From: Taenia hydatigena
Taxonomy: Eukaryota; Platyhelminthes; Cestoda; Cyclophyllidea; Taeniidae
DNA length: 64,000 nucleotides
Assembly: GCA_036345935.2 (NCBI GenBank)
Contig: JADWOT020001808.1
Span: 62,001-126,000 of the forward strand
Reading direction: 5' to 3'
Under the pieces are notes generated by a model, which did not search any database, was not told the origin of the DNA, and saw only the letters and a list, made by a program, of their open reading frames with translations. Both the position numbers and the translations under genes were made by a program. Shown piece after piece: positions 51,223 to 64,000 of this stretch (its first letter is position 1; every line of letters begins with the position of its first letter).

Positions 51223-54200
51223 ACTGTGTGTCGGATCTGCGACGTGATCTCTAGGCCATGCCTGTAAACTCTAACGCAATCCCTACTGCGATAGTACATT
51301 TTTATCTCTCTATCATACCAGAGTACATTTAATCAAACCGTACTTGTCTCATAGCAAACGGCAGTATCTGTCCTATTACAACTCTTCCTTTTAGTTAAGT
51401 CGGTTCTATCAAGTCCCTAATTTCACTCTCCGTAGGCAGAATGATAGCTGGGTCGTGCCAGTAGACCCTCCTATCCTCTGCTACTCTGCATGTCCCTTGG
51501 CTGCCACACTTAACTCAACGCTTCGATGAAGCACGAACGGCTTTGGCTTTAATGTATCTGCCATCACAAGAAAGTCACTTCTAGGCAGACAGTCGGGTGT
51601 AAGCCAGGTTTCACACTTGCGGGACCGGTATTATGTAACAGTTTTATCACCTGAGGAGAACAATGAATTGCCTGTGTTCTCTGTTTTCCAACGGCTTAAT
51701 ATAAACGATCTACCACAAGGCGAACCTTTGCAGTTCGCACAGACACTTGCAACCTGGCCTCCGATAGGGCTAGTAAAGTAGTTGCCACCCTGTTTTTGCA
51801 TCTGTTTGACTCCAACGACCCTCACCAAAATAGTTATGAATCAGAGGCTTCAAACGACCAAACATTCGGTCACACCAAGCCAGTCAATAAGTGCATCTTG
51901 ATAATAACAGGTTCATCTCTCGCTTGACAATTTGACAAAACTTTCACCATTTTAACATGGCCAGAGTTGTGTTTTCATAAAACGAAAGGAGTTATAAAAG
52001 CTCAATGCATCAAATAGACGTTATTTAGGTGGCATACGCTAGAAAACGACTCACTTTTAATGGCCGATTCACCTCTAAATATTAGCAAAATCTAGTGTGC
52101 TTCCATTTGGTACCCATCAGAGTCATTTGAGCTACCATAAATACGATTGTCTAGAGTTTAGTCCAGACAACTAACCGCTTGCAGTTGAGCAAGAGGACAA
52201 GGATGATGCAGTGAGTGTGAGATCGTGCGATCGCTTACAGCAATACGACATGCCTCCGAGTGCTTGACTAGCCGCGTCTATTTTCGAAGAGACGGTGCTC
52301 TCGTGAGCACCTTCGAAATGTTGCAGGAAGATCTATCGTGCAATAAAATGACCCTCAAAATGAATTCATGAAAAAATGTGGCATCACCTGTCCACCTTAA
52401 TTGTACAAACTTCAAGGTTAACTGCCTTGACGGAGGAATCTGTGAGTGTGGCAGGTTGTTTGCTGACATTTACTACAAAAACATAGCTAAAAAGTAGCAT
52501 AATATTGTCACTGCAAAGACGATTAATTCGATTCTGTTACAAAGGCTTGATCCTCATAAGGTAAGCACATTGAGAGGTTGACTATGCTATCTAATGCCAG
52601 CTACAGAATGGACACGACAGCTGCCTCAACGGCTTAGTAAAATGGCGGTGCGGACTATGTTGCCAAGCCCTCTCATTCCAAAGTCTGGAAGTGCACAATT
52701 CCACATAGGTCAATGGAAAAGACTAGCCAAGCAGGGCATGAATGGCCAAATAATTGTTAAGTGTTGCCCTTCGGCCGCGGCACTAACTCCAATATCACCC
52801 TGACCTATACCGGTGTGTGGATTTATCTGCGCAAAACTTTAGGATTCCGAGCTTTTCTCTTTTACCGCTAGCAAAGCAGACTACGGAACTATTTTAACGA
52901 AAAATCATGTTTTAAAATGGCCACTCTCTCACTCGTTATTAGCTGCCCATCCGCAGGCATCCAGTTGCTATTTTCTAACCATGGTGAAGAAAACACATGA
53001 TCTGTTGAGCTCATTTCAGGCATGAAGATAGGTTGTGAAAATGTGGGTGACCTGACACCTTCATCTCATTGGTCGATGAGGCTTTTATAGTTGGACACAT
53101 GAAAGCTTGCAACTGATTGACTGACAAAATTGAAGGCGAATGCTTCTCAACTAGATTACTTCATGTTCAGGACTCAGCAGCACCCAGAAGCACCTGATTC
53201 TTTGAAAGTGGCAACCATAGCGTAGACTGACTACATTTGTGTGGTGCCTCTTCTGCAGATTGCAGCGTGAACAATCTCGATATTAAAAACATCGAGTTGA
53301 ACAGGGGTGGTCACTTGGCCTTCGCCAGGCTAAATATGGGATCAAGAATTATGGTAAATACTAATATTTCAATGCCGTTCTTCAGCATCTCATGTTGACA
53401 GGGTCACTGGCGTTGCATTTGCATCGGCACGTCAGTGATCTCAGCCCGTGTGATGATTGCAAGATTAAGTTACTGTGTTGACTCAGTGCCCTTAGATTAC
53501 TGTGAAAGGCGTATGATGCAAAAGGCATTCCGAGTGGCAGTGGCAACGACAGAGTCGTCTACCCTGTGTCAATTGAGTTTGATATAATTAAAGCCGATGA
53601 GTAGACATCGACGCAATAAAGTTGATTTGGTGGTGGCTTTTGATGCTTTGCAGTGGTCTGCAACTTCCTGCAATTTGGTCGCCACGAAGGTGCTAGAGAG
53701 TGACTTTTGGCTTTGCTTAGTCTTAAGGGAAGGGATGCCGTGACGGTAAAGCAGGAGAATCTATCTAACTCTCCCCATTATAACGTCTTTAGAAGCTATT
53801 TGTGGGTCTGACAAAGACCGGATGATAGTTTGAATGACATCCTCCTTTCCAGCTTTTCTACCATGGATACCACCCAAACAACTGTCCTCTGAGTTATTCT
53901 TGCAGTGTGTGCCACACTGTCTTAAGATCACTAAATCAATCTCTCATTACAATCCAAGACTTTGCAAGTGCTAACAAAAGACTCTTTAACCATGCTATTT
54001 GCTAATGGAGAGTGTGGCACAATGCAAGAGAGAGGAGAGCTTTGCGATGGAAACACATGCACGTGGCGTCGCCTGTCGTAAGCCACAGTTGGCCACGAAG
54101 CTCACTTACATCCGCCATGCGCATCCCATCCTCATTGTCTAATGGAACAGGATATTGGACTTGCTGTCACTTCTCTCTTGGAGTCGGCATCATTTCAGCC

Positions 54201-55020
54201 ACGATCCACTTAGCGCAGCTTATTGACTAACGCAATCTCTGGCATTCAAAATACGCCTAGCATTAACTGCGCCAAAATAATTATTAAGGCTTCAATGAAC
54301 AGGTAAAATTGAACGCAATTTTTACATCATTTGTCAGAAAGGCAGGTTCAGAATGTAATATCAGCTGTCACAAATATTCGCATTCCCTACGCTTTTGTAC
54401 AGAGGATAATAAATTGGACACATTTGCCATCGGTCGCATTTTATGCGTTCTTCGCAGTAGGTGCATGCGCAATGTGCACTACTACTGACTAAGCTTCAGT
54501 AACTCAGTTGCTAAGACACAAACAATTGGAAGGAGAAAAGGTAAACTGATCATTCGTGGCTTGCAAACAATTAAAATTTAGAGGTAGATTTACGAGCCCC
54601 CTAACAAGGCCTCATCAGTGAGGTGCAAAAGCTTTGCTTTGGTTTACATTTACCTCAATTTAAGGCTTATCCTCCTTCAGACCATGGTGACTTTGTTGCC
54701 AGGAGAATCGCTCAGCTCACACATGTATCCGTTATCCAATGGAAGGTTCTAGAGGGCTTGGCGAATAGGTATCTCTTCAAAACATCCATCTGCATTTACT
54801 TTTTGCAATAATATACATATTTTGCATGCGATCAGTTTGATTGCAAGGATGAAGTGAGAGTAGGCTGATTCCATAATGCTGATTATGCGGCAGCTTATTC
54901 GACACCACGATGGATGCGACTTGAAAAACAAGACTGCAGCGAGCATGCTAGATGGCAAGGCTTGATGGAGCATTGAGCGATGTGGCATAGACACGCAAAG
55001 TTTAGAGTTAGCATTCTTTT
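51223..55020. other. Spacer without supported gene
   Basis: I see only short unassigned open frames, for example 54623-54811. No recognisable gene. Confidence 0.45.
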
Positions 55021-56503
55021 CAGAAATAATTTAGTAGTAAGTCGTTTCGGAATTGTAGAGCACATTGAAAATGGCCTTTGGATGAAAGATAGGCGCCCTA
55101 CAGGTGATGTTACCATCCATTCCATTTGGAAGATTATTTAGTTGTTTATGGGGCGAATACGGCTAGGCGATTTGGTTTTAACTCATTTCCATATGCTTTA
55201 CAGCTCGCGTTAAATCTTTGAAGGTTTCAGGCCGGGTGTAGGGCACTATTTGACGTCACACGTCGATTTTGATTTCGATGACCAGATTGTAGCCAATCAA
55301 AGGTCTAATGGTTAGCACTCATACGGTTATGCCATCAAATTTGAAATATTTATCCATGGAAGACAAATGCGACGATGCACGAGGAAAGACTGGTAGGAGT
55401 TGAGCTTTCCATTAAAGACATGGGAATTCATTCAGCACAATGTACTGCCTCGCTTCCACCGCTTTGGAGGTGGGCGTCCACACACGGCGATTTATAACAT
55501 GCATAAGCGATTGCGGTGCCTAATCCATCGAAGCGGTCAGAGGCAATGCCTGGCAGAGTTAGATCCATGTTTTATGTCATATTTTAAGGCCCACAGGTCA
55601 GTTCACATCCCGAGATTCCTTTTTGTAGGAACGAAATGGCTCGATCGATACCTTACAATCAACACCCTATATGTGTTAGACCACATTTTTCGAATATGGT
55701 TCCGAATCTCATCGCCAACACGTAGCACAATGATGCTTCGATTGGCCTCACTCCTACCCAAAACACCCATGAGTTGGTGCTAACTAAACTGGATCCTACT
55801 AACCTAAGTTGCAGGGGAGAGAAAGAGACCGAGATAGGCAGTAAGGTTGTGTCAGGAGAACAAACACTACCGCCCTTCATCTCATAATGTCTATCCATCG
55901 GAAGGGTAGGCCAAATCCCTACACAGGGCATGGAACACGTTTCGTATGCTCTCAACACCCACTCCCTCCTTCAACTGATCCATTACTCAGCTGCAGTAGC
56001 TCGAGCATGAAACGCTTCTCGTTTGTGTCAATGACATCGTTAAAACCGAAAACTACAATATTTCAACACTAATCACATACGCGGTAAACGCTTTTAGGGC
56101 ATAGGATCTGAGATCACATTTAGTTATAACTAAAGCACAAAAGCGGCCTTAATCAACCACCAACGTCCAGCAGTTCATCGGCTCTTCTGTAGGGTTAATT
56201 AAGGCCACGTTGATTAGACATTTGACGGCCTACTCTAATGGATCCCCCTCCCTTCCGCTTAAGCGGTTGTTGTCTAAGGCCAGAGGCCTAGCGAGTAAAG
56301 AAGGGCACATAGATAGCCGGTCTACTCCCTTCCCTTCCCTTTATCTTTGTTAATAAGCTGGATGAAACTCAACCCCTAATAAAATGAATGAAGGAGGAGC
56401 ATCGACGTGTAAATTCGATATCATTTTGGATTGCACGTGGATGTAATGACTAATATGGTTAATTTTGAATGCTTTTCCTACAGCCTTAGCCACTTCGTGA
56501 TGA
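55021..56503 (+). repeat. Second repeat family, copy 2
   Basis: Direct partner of 49811-51222, about 5.2 kb away and in the same orientation. Frames that are open in one copy are not conserved in the other, which argues against a coding function now. Confidence 0.68.
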
Positions 56504-59500
56504 CGAGGATCCCAAGCCACATCAGTAACGTTAAAATCGTGTTTCTAAACCAATGATACGTTTCCTAGCCTTAAATTCTACCATTTTTGTCGACAATGTC
56601 ACGAACTAGTGGGATGGCGATGTTGCCTGCCAAATGCATCGCAAGTCACAAGCTACAATAGCAAAAACAAGTGTAAGTGATGGAGGGAAAGAAAACGCGT
56701 CTTGATTTTCAGTCACACTTAACAACACACACAATGAGTGGGAAAGGAACAAAAGAAAAGCTTGCATTACTTTCACCACAACAAGGGTGATCGACGTATC
56801 ATTTGGGCGACAAATGGGGTGTCTTCAGCTCAAACCAATCGAAAGAACAATAAGATATGTGAGGAAAGGTGACTAAGAGAGTAAGCAGCCTAGTTTGCTG
56901 AGACGACTGAGGAAAAGTCTCCAATTATATTTGCCTGTTGAAGCCTACTATGAAAATAAGTAGCATGTGCACTAATGTCATGGCTTCATAAATTGCCCCT
57001 CAAGCTCTTCATCAATAGGTCAAATGCAAAAGCTAAATTAAGTTTGTCAAAGAGCCGAACATGTACTTGTAGCTAGAAGAAGATGAAGAAATAGATGAAT
57101 GAAATAGATGTAAGATTTCTGCACCCTAGGTAATGCTACCATCACCGTGTGAGATATGACCGTGGAGGAGAGCTTGGCAATTAGGAATGCTACCTACGCA
57201 CACGGAGATTCTTTAGCAAATTTCTTTGTGCCATGATGTAAATTCATGCAGCCTGGTCCAGGTGATCCATTCGATCATGCAATATTAACGACTTCAAGGA
57301 ATGAGACTGATTAATGAGAATAATGCATTGTGGGATATCGGGCTCAGGGGAACCTTAAGTCTGCAACCGAGTAGGAGTAGGAGGAGGAGGAGAGGGCGAC
57401 TTTTAGCAGTTACACGTTGGTACGATTTATAATGTTAACACATGTATGTTAATTCATTATTGTTAGGCCCTGCGGCATCATCTAAATCAAACAAGTCAAG
57501 TCGCAAATTCTGCAACTTACAAATGTCAAGCCCTACCAACTGTAAGGCAAGCATCTCCCTGTAGACTTTTCTCCTGTGACTATTCACGGAATGCTTTGTG
57601 ACGCCAACTTGTGTTGGCAATGCAAGTGACAGACAAGAATTCATCTTTATTCGCACATGTTGCAGCCATTCGATTTACCTGGTAAGACATTCACAATAAA
57701 TGTAAGTAAAAGTGGAGAAAATTGGTGTTCGTCACTCATTGGAGATATGATTTACGCACTTCAAAGTTTGTTTGGATTAACAATTGAGAACGCACCGACA
57801 AAAGCTTAAACGCTTGACTTGGAAAACTGACCCAAGCAGTGCGCCCTATGGCTAGCTTAAAATCTAGGATCGCCTCAAATTTCTAACCAGTTCGTTGCCA
57901 AGGAAATGGCGTTAATCTAGCTAAAGATGAATGTCCGTACTCATTAGCTAGAAATTCATTTATAATTTATGCGTGTTTTTAAAAAGATAAATAAGTCAGG
58001 GAGCAACTAAAAGGGATTTTCGCACATGATATGGGGCCGACGCGCTCTATTTTTGACAGACTTAGTGATTTTGCAGAGCCTTATCAAGGGGTGGTTTTCA
58101 TAATACGAGTTGATTGTGGAGAACTTTGCAAATGCACACGCAAGGGTTTCACAAAATGTGAAGATGCGCTAAAACACACAATGCTGCGTTAAGGTGATTG
58201 GCTTAACTGAGCCAAGTATGCGCTCGTTGCTTCGCACTGATTGGACGCAGTAGGGATCGGCATGGTTGTAAAACTAATGGTCTGGCGGCGGTCGACCAAT
58301 CACTGCCTTCTGACTTGGGATCGCATCCAAAAGTTTAAGTCCAGTTTAAAATATTCGTGCGACAAAGATACAGAGTGGAAGGCTATTCTGCTTTACTTTG
58401 CGCAGAAGTCAGTGCAAGCACAATGGGTAGCAGATTAGCAAAAGTAGTCCACTCCAGTGAATAGCCTTTTATAAAAGCACAATTAAAGGAGGGCAGGGGC
58501 AATCGTTTTCGATAAAAATAGAACCGGTGATCTTTCAATGCATATTTTTGTTACTTAAAGCAGAATGCAAATCTGTGGTCCGTGAAGGCATTACAAATGT
58601 TTAAAATGCTAAATAACGCGTTCTTCGATCTTAGTAGGCAACGGTTTGCACACCCCCACGTCCAACTTAGAACCTTAGAATGGCATCATTCTTAGTGGTC
58701 TTCTACAGTCTGCAAATATTGTCTACATAGATTCACTAATACGTCTGAAGAAGACATACCATTGCTAAATTGCTTGTGTTCTTGAAGCAAGCAGCCCGAA
58801 ATCCATTGCCGTAATTTCCATCAAACTTTGGGTTCTCAGATCTCCATACCGCTCCAACCCACGCTATCATCACACGACATGAAGTGATGAGGAATTTCGC
58901 TTGAAAGGATATGAAGGATTAAGGATGAAAAATTAACGCTATGCTTAGATCCTATCCAAACGCAAAGGCTGAAAGAAGGTGATTTTTGCGGGAGGAGGTC
59001 TTGCGCCGCCATGCATCAGGTGTTCATTGTTTCTCCAAATATTACCGACTAGATGTATTTCAGCAACAAATGCTTGCTCTAAATCTACATCTACATCAGC
59101 GATTGGAAAAAAAAAAAGTGCAGACTATCGAGGCAGTAACGGAATGATTTTTGAGTCTGACCATCAAACACTGCATTGCGAAACTGCTTCTCATCACAAG
59201 TCGGTCACTCAGTTGGCAAGCAATCAGAAATGCATCGCGCAACTGTATGGTCCATGCAATAGAAGAAAAGGTATTTTTGATAGATTTGAAAGCATATTTT
59301 TTGATTACCCTACATGTTTGACACCTATTCGGCGAGTCTTCACAATACTCCTAATTTATGCAATTGTTAATGGTTGCTTCGCCATCACAGTTATTTGTTG
59401 CTGAGAGTCCTTAGCACTCCAACATCCCATTCTTATGCTGCCGAAAATAGGGAAATTCAACTTGTCAAGCAGTGTATCTGTCATGAGAATGTTACTTTTC

Positions 59501-62423
59501 AAGTTGCTTCTCCATCGCACTCTTATCCAATCACCATAACAGAAAAGGAATCAAGATTTGACAATCTAGGTAATGCGGAGCATTTTAAAGCACACAAGTA
59601 TCAATAGTCCTTTGTATTGTCTTCCGCCTCTGTTGCACGCGCAATGATGCACGAGTGTCAGCTGACACCACGAACCACCGATCGAGTGAAAAACAAATCA
59701 TACGGCATTCCTTAGCCTTCTACCATTCATCTTGCTTCCCAAGTTATCGTCGTTTCCGCCACCCAATTCTTCATCTGTGCCTCAGTACCCTTTCGTTAGT
59801 TACTCACTTTTGGTATACCTCTCAGCCTCCATCGCCGCTGCTTCCTTATCAATCTCTCTGATACCCCAACCGCACACTCCACCGTTTTAACGTCAAAAGA
59901 CCAGAAGAGATTAAAAGCATAAAAATTATGGGTGAAAGATGCAAATGGAGTTGATTGCTCATTATAGGCTAAACAAGCCAACACTGCGTTTGCGCGGTTA
60001 GCACCATCAGTCGCGACGCAACACAAACGGGTGAGATCATTGCCTTTTCCCTCATAGTGACAGTGGATGAGCTCTGGTCCAATCACACTGAGACTTTTCT
60101 GATGCACGGTTGCCCCATAATACTCCATGTGGGTCAAAGGCCAAACGAGTTACCCTTCAGCAGGTAGATCTTGAATATCTTACAGCCTCATACTCTCTTC
60201 TAGCATCATCCGGTTGATCAGCGCTACACGCAGACAGATGAAATGTGCAGGAAATTACTGCATAGCAAAGATTAACACGATGTCATCCTATGTCACTGAG
60301 CACTTTCATTAAGGGATTCCCATGGTCGATGTAGGTGTAAAGAAAATGCTCTGCTAATGCTTAAAACCAATGCTTAAATATACAATTCACACAAAATCAG
60401 CTTCAACTTAGGCTAGAGTCCAGTAGTCAGTAGAACTAAATAGTCTTCCATATTATGGTACGGTTATCATTCAGTCAGGTGCCATCAGCTCATTTTGGTA
60501 AAACCCCTATTTATGATAAGATAAGTGCAGACTTTCCTACCATATCTTCCTTTATTGTGGTTAACACTTTTTGTTTTCTTTCCACTTTTGATGCACACTT
60601 TAAACTTTGGTAACAACTTGAGTAGATCAAGTCAAATCACATTAAAGCATATTCGTCTTGCTTTCTCCACACCCTGACTTTCATAAGGGTTCAAAATATT
60701 TGCACTGCATTGAGCTTAATGAAGTAGTGCCCTGATTAGTCAGTAACCCATGAAAAATTTGGAAATTTTCCGAATAAATAAGCGACTTTTGCCTGGTACG
60801 TCTTGTAAATTGTGCACACCGCACCCTTATGCGGTACAAAGAAAACCGTTGCTGCTTCCTCCCTTCGCGGCAAACACCTTCTGAAGCATCAACTGATAAA
60901 GATGTAGAAATGTCTTCAGATGAGTAAAAAGTCATGACCGCAGAAGCCACGGTGAGGCGGGGGAGGTGCGGTTGGCAAGACGAGCCGAAGGAAAAGTGAA
61001 GGAGAGGACATTATCACACTTTTCGGTGGGATTATGCTAGTGCAACTGGTAATGATGTAGTGACCATGTGTTCTCATTCGCTCTTCTCCTAGTAGCACGC
61101 AACGACTCGGAAGCGTTTCATTTAAGGTAAGTTTGCCTCTGACACAGTGTATTTAGAAAAATGCCGCTAATTACAATTATGGGCAAATTTATGTTGACAG
61201 CATCTAGAAGACTAAATCTTAGGCTGTCAGCGCGGAATTAACCTGTGAATGGAGCTGAGGGGCACTGATGTTAGTCAGAGAGCTCTCTGGCAATTAATCG
61301 CCTCCACGTGCTTATGGACAGAGAGGTAGAGGCAGGTGAATTTTAATCGCTGGTCAGATCATCGAAAATGATGCATGGAATAAACCCAAGACAGTAGAAA
61401 ACCAAATAGCTTATAATCGACATTGCTCACGTGTTAGTCCTTCCATCTCATTGGAAAAGTCCGTTGGTGGGGCTGCGCATGATTTGGCTTAAGGCATGTA
61501 GCACACACTCGAGACGTTACAAATATCTGCACTTTCCACTGAGGATCGCCGTTGTGTAGTTGTGACTGCCGCAACCAGGAGAAAGGTAACAGTGGGGCAT
61601 TGCTGCGGGACATAACCACTTTAACCCTAGCCCAGCATGCTTTATTCTTTTCTTTGACCCCGTGTTCCATCCAAAAGTCGCTTAGTATTTATGTCAAGCC
61701 GCACTTCTGTTGCATTCATGGTAACATGGCACCAACTTGGCGAGTTTTGTGGACCTCCGATCTGCTAAGCTCATGTTGACCTAGCTTTTCTATTAATACG
61801 CGATACCTAACAAATAATTATCGTGGGATCCAACAAAAGCAACAAATTGGTAAGGAAACAGGACGCATCTTCCTAAAAACAAAACAATTTCCAGAGACAT
61901 ATTTTGCTTCTATGGCCAAAAAATCATGTTTTACTTCTCACCTTTCAGCTTGCAGTTTTGTGCAAGCGAAGACGGAGCTAGAGCCTGCTAATCGAGCTCA
62001 AGCGTGTCCGCGTGTGCATCGCAAAAGCTAATTATATGTCGGTCTCCCTTCGAGGTTTCATTTTAAACCTCGCCAATTACATCACGGACACTCCATTAGC
62101 ATTGGTGGACATGGTCTACGTCTTACAGTTTTGCAAACTCAAATTAACCCAGATCAAAATTAGGGTAATTTTTTGATACATCTGCCTGATATTTATCAAC
62201 TGCCGTGCAGCAACGAAACACTCAAAAAGGAATTTGTTCACTTGGCCAAGTTTTGCAAAAAAAGAATTTGACCGAAGTCAAAAGCAGCTCATTAAACAGC
62301 GTAGTTTACAATGTTAGCCCACAAATAGCGTCAAGATTGATATTTAACTTTACAAACGGTAGCGTCAAAATAGATTTATCCTCCGATATTTGCCGACATT
62401 CTGCAGTATCTTGCAGTGAGAGG
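56504..62423. other. Spacer without supported gene
   Basis: Contains a GGA microsatellite near 57375, an A-run near 59108, and the partner (61985-62050) of the small repeat at 9219-9283. Minus-strand open frames at 57435-57656 and 59796-60137 and a plus-strand one at 58979-59404 are unassigned and of chance-like length. Confidence 0.45.
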
Positions 62424-63474
62424 TTAGACACTCTCATTTTGATCTGTATTTTTGAGGCGATAGCCCATGGGATCGAATGCAGCACGCAGAAGTTGAAGAC
62501 GCAACCGATTAATGACATCTCGTTCGGTGGGATGCTGCTGTTCAGCGTGGGATAGCACTAAATCCAGGCGGTCAAACGTAAATTCGCAGATGGTGCAACG
62601 GTAAGCTTTGTTGTGCTCTTCTTCTGTACGGCACTCTTGCTGCACTTCGAGCTTAGAGGATTGAGGTGGCTCTACGTTCCCAGAACTTTTAGATTTTTCC
62701 ACAGATTTCGGGCCTGATTCCAGCATTAGGATTGCATATTACATAAAGAACATGTAAAGTGTGAATCATCGGCTTTTAGAAAGGGCATATAGCACCGGCT
62801 GCAATCGGACCTCACCTATGTGTGTCGTTGTGTGAATAGCTGTTTCCAAAATTGTGCTGAAACCCTCGAGGCAACGCACACAGAAGTAGAACTTCCATTT
62901 ACTATGCCGCAAAAGGTGTTGATGCATCTCATCCAAGTTGTTATGTTCTTCATCGCACGCACTACACTTGTATCCACCGTCAGTCTTCCTTTCACCTTCC
63001 AAAGTAAAAAAAAACTTTAGGAAATTATGAGTATTGCACAAAAATGGAATTGCTTCATTTAAGGGAAGTAATAGCGCTTCAACTAGCATATTGTTGTGCA
63101 ATATACGATTCACTCCAAATGAGTTGGACTTGACGGGCTTAACATCAAAGATGCGCACAGAACAAATCCATAAGGCACTTTAGCTGCCCCTCTCGATCAG
63201 CTGCAAAGGGATTCTCGATGGCCTCCCCATCGAGGACATATTTTAGCCGGGAATCATTGTTTACAAGCATCTTCTAATGCAAAGAGTTGAAAACATAGGT
63301 GAATTAATCGCAACATATTTCAAAGGAAATGCGGTTAATAGCAAAGCATGTACGTACCTCTATCTCTGCAACGACCGGTATCTCGTCTTCGGGGTCGATA
63401 ATGAGTGCTTCAAATACCCTTCTCGCTTCTTCTATCTCCTCGTTAGAACTTACGATTGGGGCATCCAGGGCCAT
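62424..63474 (-). CDS. Three-C2H2-finger protein (right paralogue)
   Basis: Exons 63358-63474, 63159-63270, 62816-62995 and 62424-62713 join in frame, with donors GTACGT, GTGCGC and GTGAGG, to give 232 residues from ATG 63472-63474 (MALDAP). Three canonical CX2CX12HX3-4H fingers: CSACDEEH...H, CVRCLEGF...H and CTICEFTF...H, each with an aromatic residue before the first Cys. An acidic N-terminal part (SSNEEIEEARR) precedes them. Such fingers usually bind nucleic acid in the nucleus; the target is unknown. Exon lengths 112 and 180 and all visible intron phases equal those of the left paralogue. Oddity: the left gene starts at MSQ..., and the matching ATG here (63614-63616) leads into a frameshift around 63530, so translation would have to start at the inner ATG. 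The gene is either shortened or in early decay. Confidence 0.65.
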
Positions 63475-63616
63475 GAATTGCTGATCTGCATTTTTCTCTA
63501 AGCCTTCAAAAGTACATGACACCCTTATGCACAACCATAAAGCATCTCTTATTTGGCACAGTTATGCTATCTACTGCCTTACTCTCCTCCCTCCTCGTGT
63601 CTCGATTTTGGCTCAT
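63475..63616 (-). pseudogene. Out-of-frame former N-terminus of the right zinc finger gene
   Basis: From ATG 63614-63616 the peptide MSQNRDTRREESKAV matches MSQGQDAKKTEGKAV of the left paralogue. Homology then crosses into another frame near 63530, where the left copy reads VCIKAFRNFKG and this one LCIRVSCTFEG. One extra base explains the shift. The shifted frame stops soon after at TGA. Confidence 0.55.
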
Positions 63617-64000
63617 TTCCTATGAGCTTTAATGAACGAACGTCATTTGCGACCTTCGTAAAGCCGATCTTATGAGCCAACCTCACTCATGGAACGTACA
63701 TCCATTTCATTTAAAGTGATATAATTTCCCCTTTGCATAGTAAATGCATCCTGCTAATTTAACGCCAATGGTTGCACGGTCAAACACTAGCTTGCAAAAG
63801 TAAAACACGTAGAGTGTTCTTGAACTTACTAAGCTGAACACTGGAAAGTTGGTACTAATAACCTGCTTCTACTGATTATCTGTTAGTGCTTTCCACTAGA
63901 AAAATTAGAGATTGCAATTTTTGTGGCAAATTAGGGGACCACTACTAGCGCGCATGCGTAATTCCTATTCTCTTATGTTAAGTAAGGTGAAGACCTTGTC
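63617..64000. other. Upstream flank of the right zinc finger gene
   Basis: The first ~120 bases resemble 3006-3125 upstream of the left paralogue (gcgaccttcgta... block), so the ancestral duplication included promoter-proximal sequence. No TATA box was identified with confidence. Confidence 0.5.

Noticed and set aside
57435..57656. Minus-strand 73-codon frame with strong acceptor and GTAAGT inside
   Set aside because: No recognisable protein, and splice-like sites alone are weak evidence.
58979..59404. 141-codon plus-strand open frame
   Set aside because: It has mixed composition, no motif and no supported start or splice sites.
59796..60137. Minus-strand peptide with RLCCVATDGANRAN, vaguely like the Sac-phosphatase CX5R(T/S) loop
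   Set aside because: Cys-to-Arg spacing is wrong and no surrounding Sac-domain motifs were found.

Overview
The window reads as animal nuclear DNA: spliced genes with GT/AG introns, long gene-poor spacers and abundant repeats. The recognisable products (a Pol I/II/III subunit RPB8, a ryanodine receptor fragment, a Tudor-SN fragment, an NK-type homeobox gene and C2H2 fingers) are metazoan. Short introns and a 3' splice site two bases before the RPB8 start codon would suit a parasitic flatworm such as a tapeworm. That placement is inference, not proof.

Layout. A decayed three-finger C2H2 gene lies at 1.8-3.0 kb (minus), and a paralogue with an open reading frame lies at 62.4-63.6 kb (minus). 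Two neighbouring Tudor-SN (SND1) exons sit at 14.2-15.0 kb in opposite orientations, so this is a rearranged relic. About 15 kb belongs to one dispersed repeat family, with pieces at 16.0-21.2, 24.6-26.8 (inverted), 26.8-29.3 (inverted) and 37.2-42.5 kb. Two of these pieces form a near-identical 2.25-kb inverted repeat, and the only ambiguous base (26819) lies at its outer edge. RPB8 occupies 30.3-30.8 kb (plus) as one uninterrupted ORF with a poly(A) signal. The last five recognisable exons of a ryanodine receptor lie at 43.0-45.6 kb (plus), with the selectivity filter kept but stop codons in the C-terminal tail. A complete three-exon NK-like homeobox gene with a TATA box lies at 47.8-49.7 kb (plus). 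A second repeat family has copies at 49.8-51.2 and 55.0-56.5 kb.

The genes do not form a pathway or cluster. RPB8 and the homeobox gene look intact, the right-hand zinc finger gene may be, and the other recognisable genes are relics. I found no tRNA, rRNA, CRISPR array or prokaryote-like operon, and no convincing new multi-gene system. The most testable points are the paired splice donors that would insert three residues into the recognition helix of the homeodomain, the inverted Tudor-SN exons, and the broken ryanodine receptor tail.
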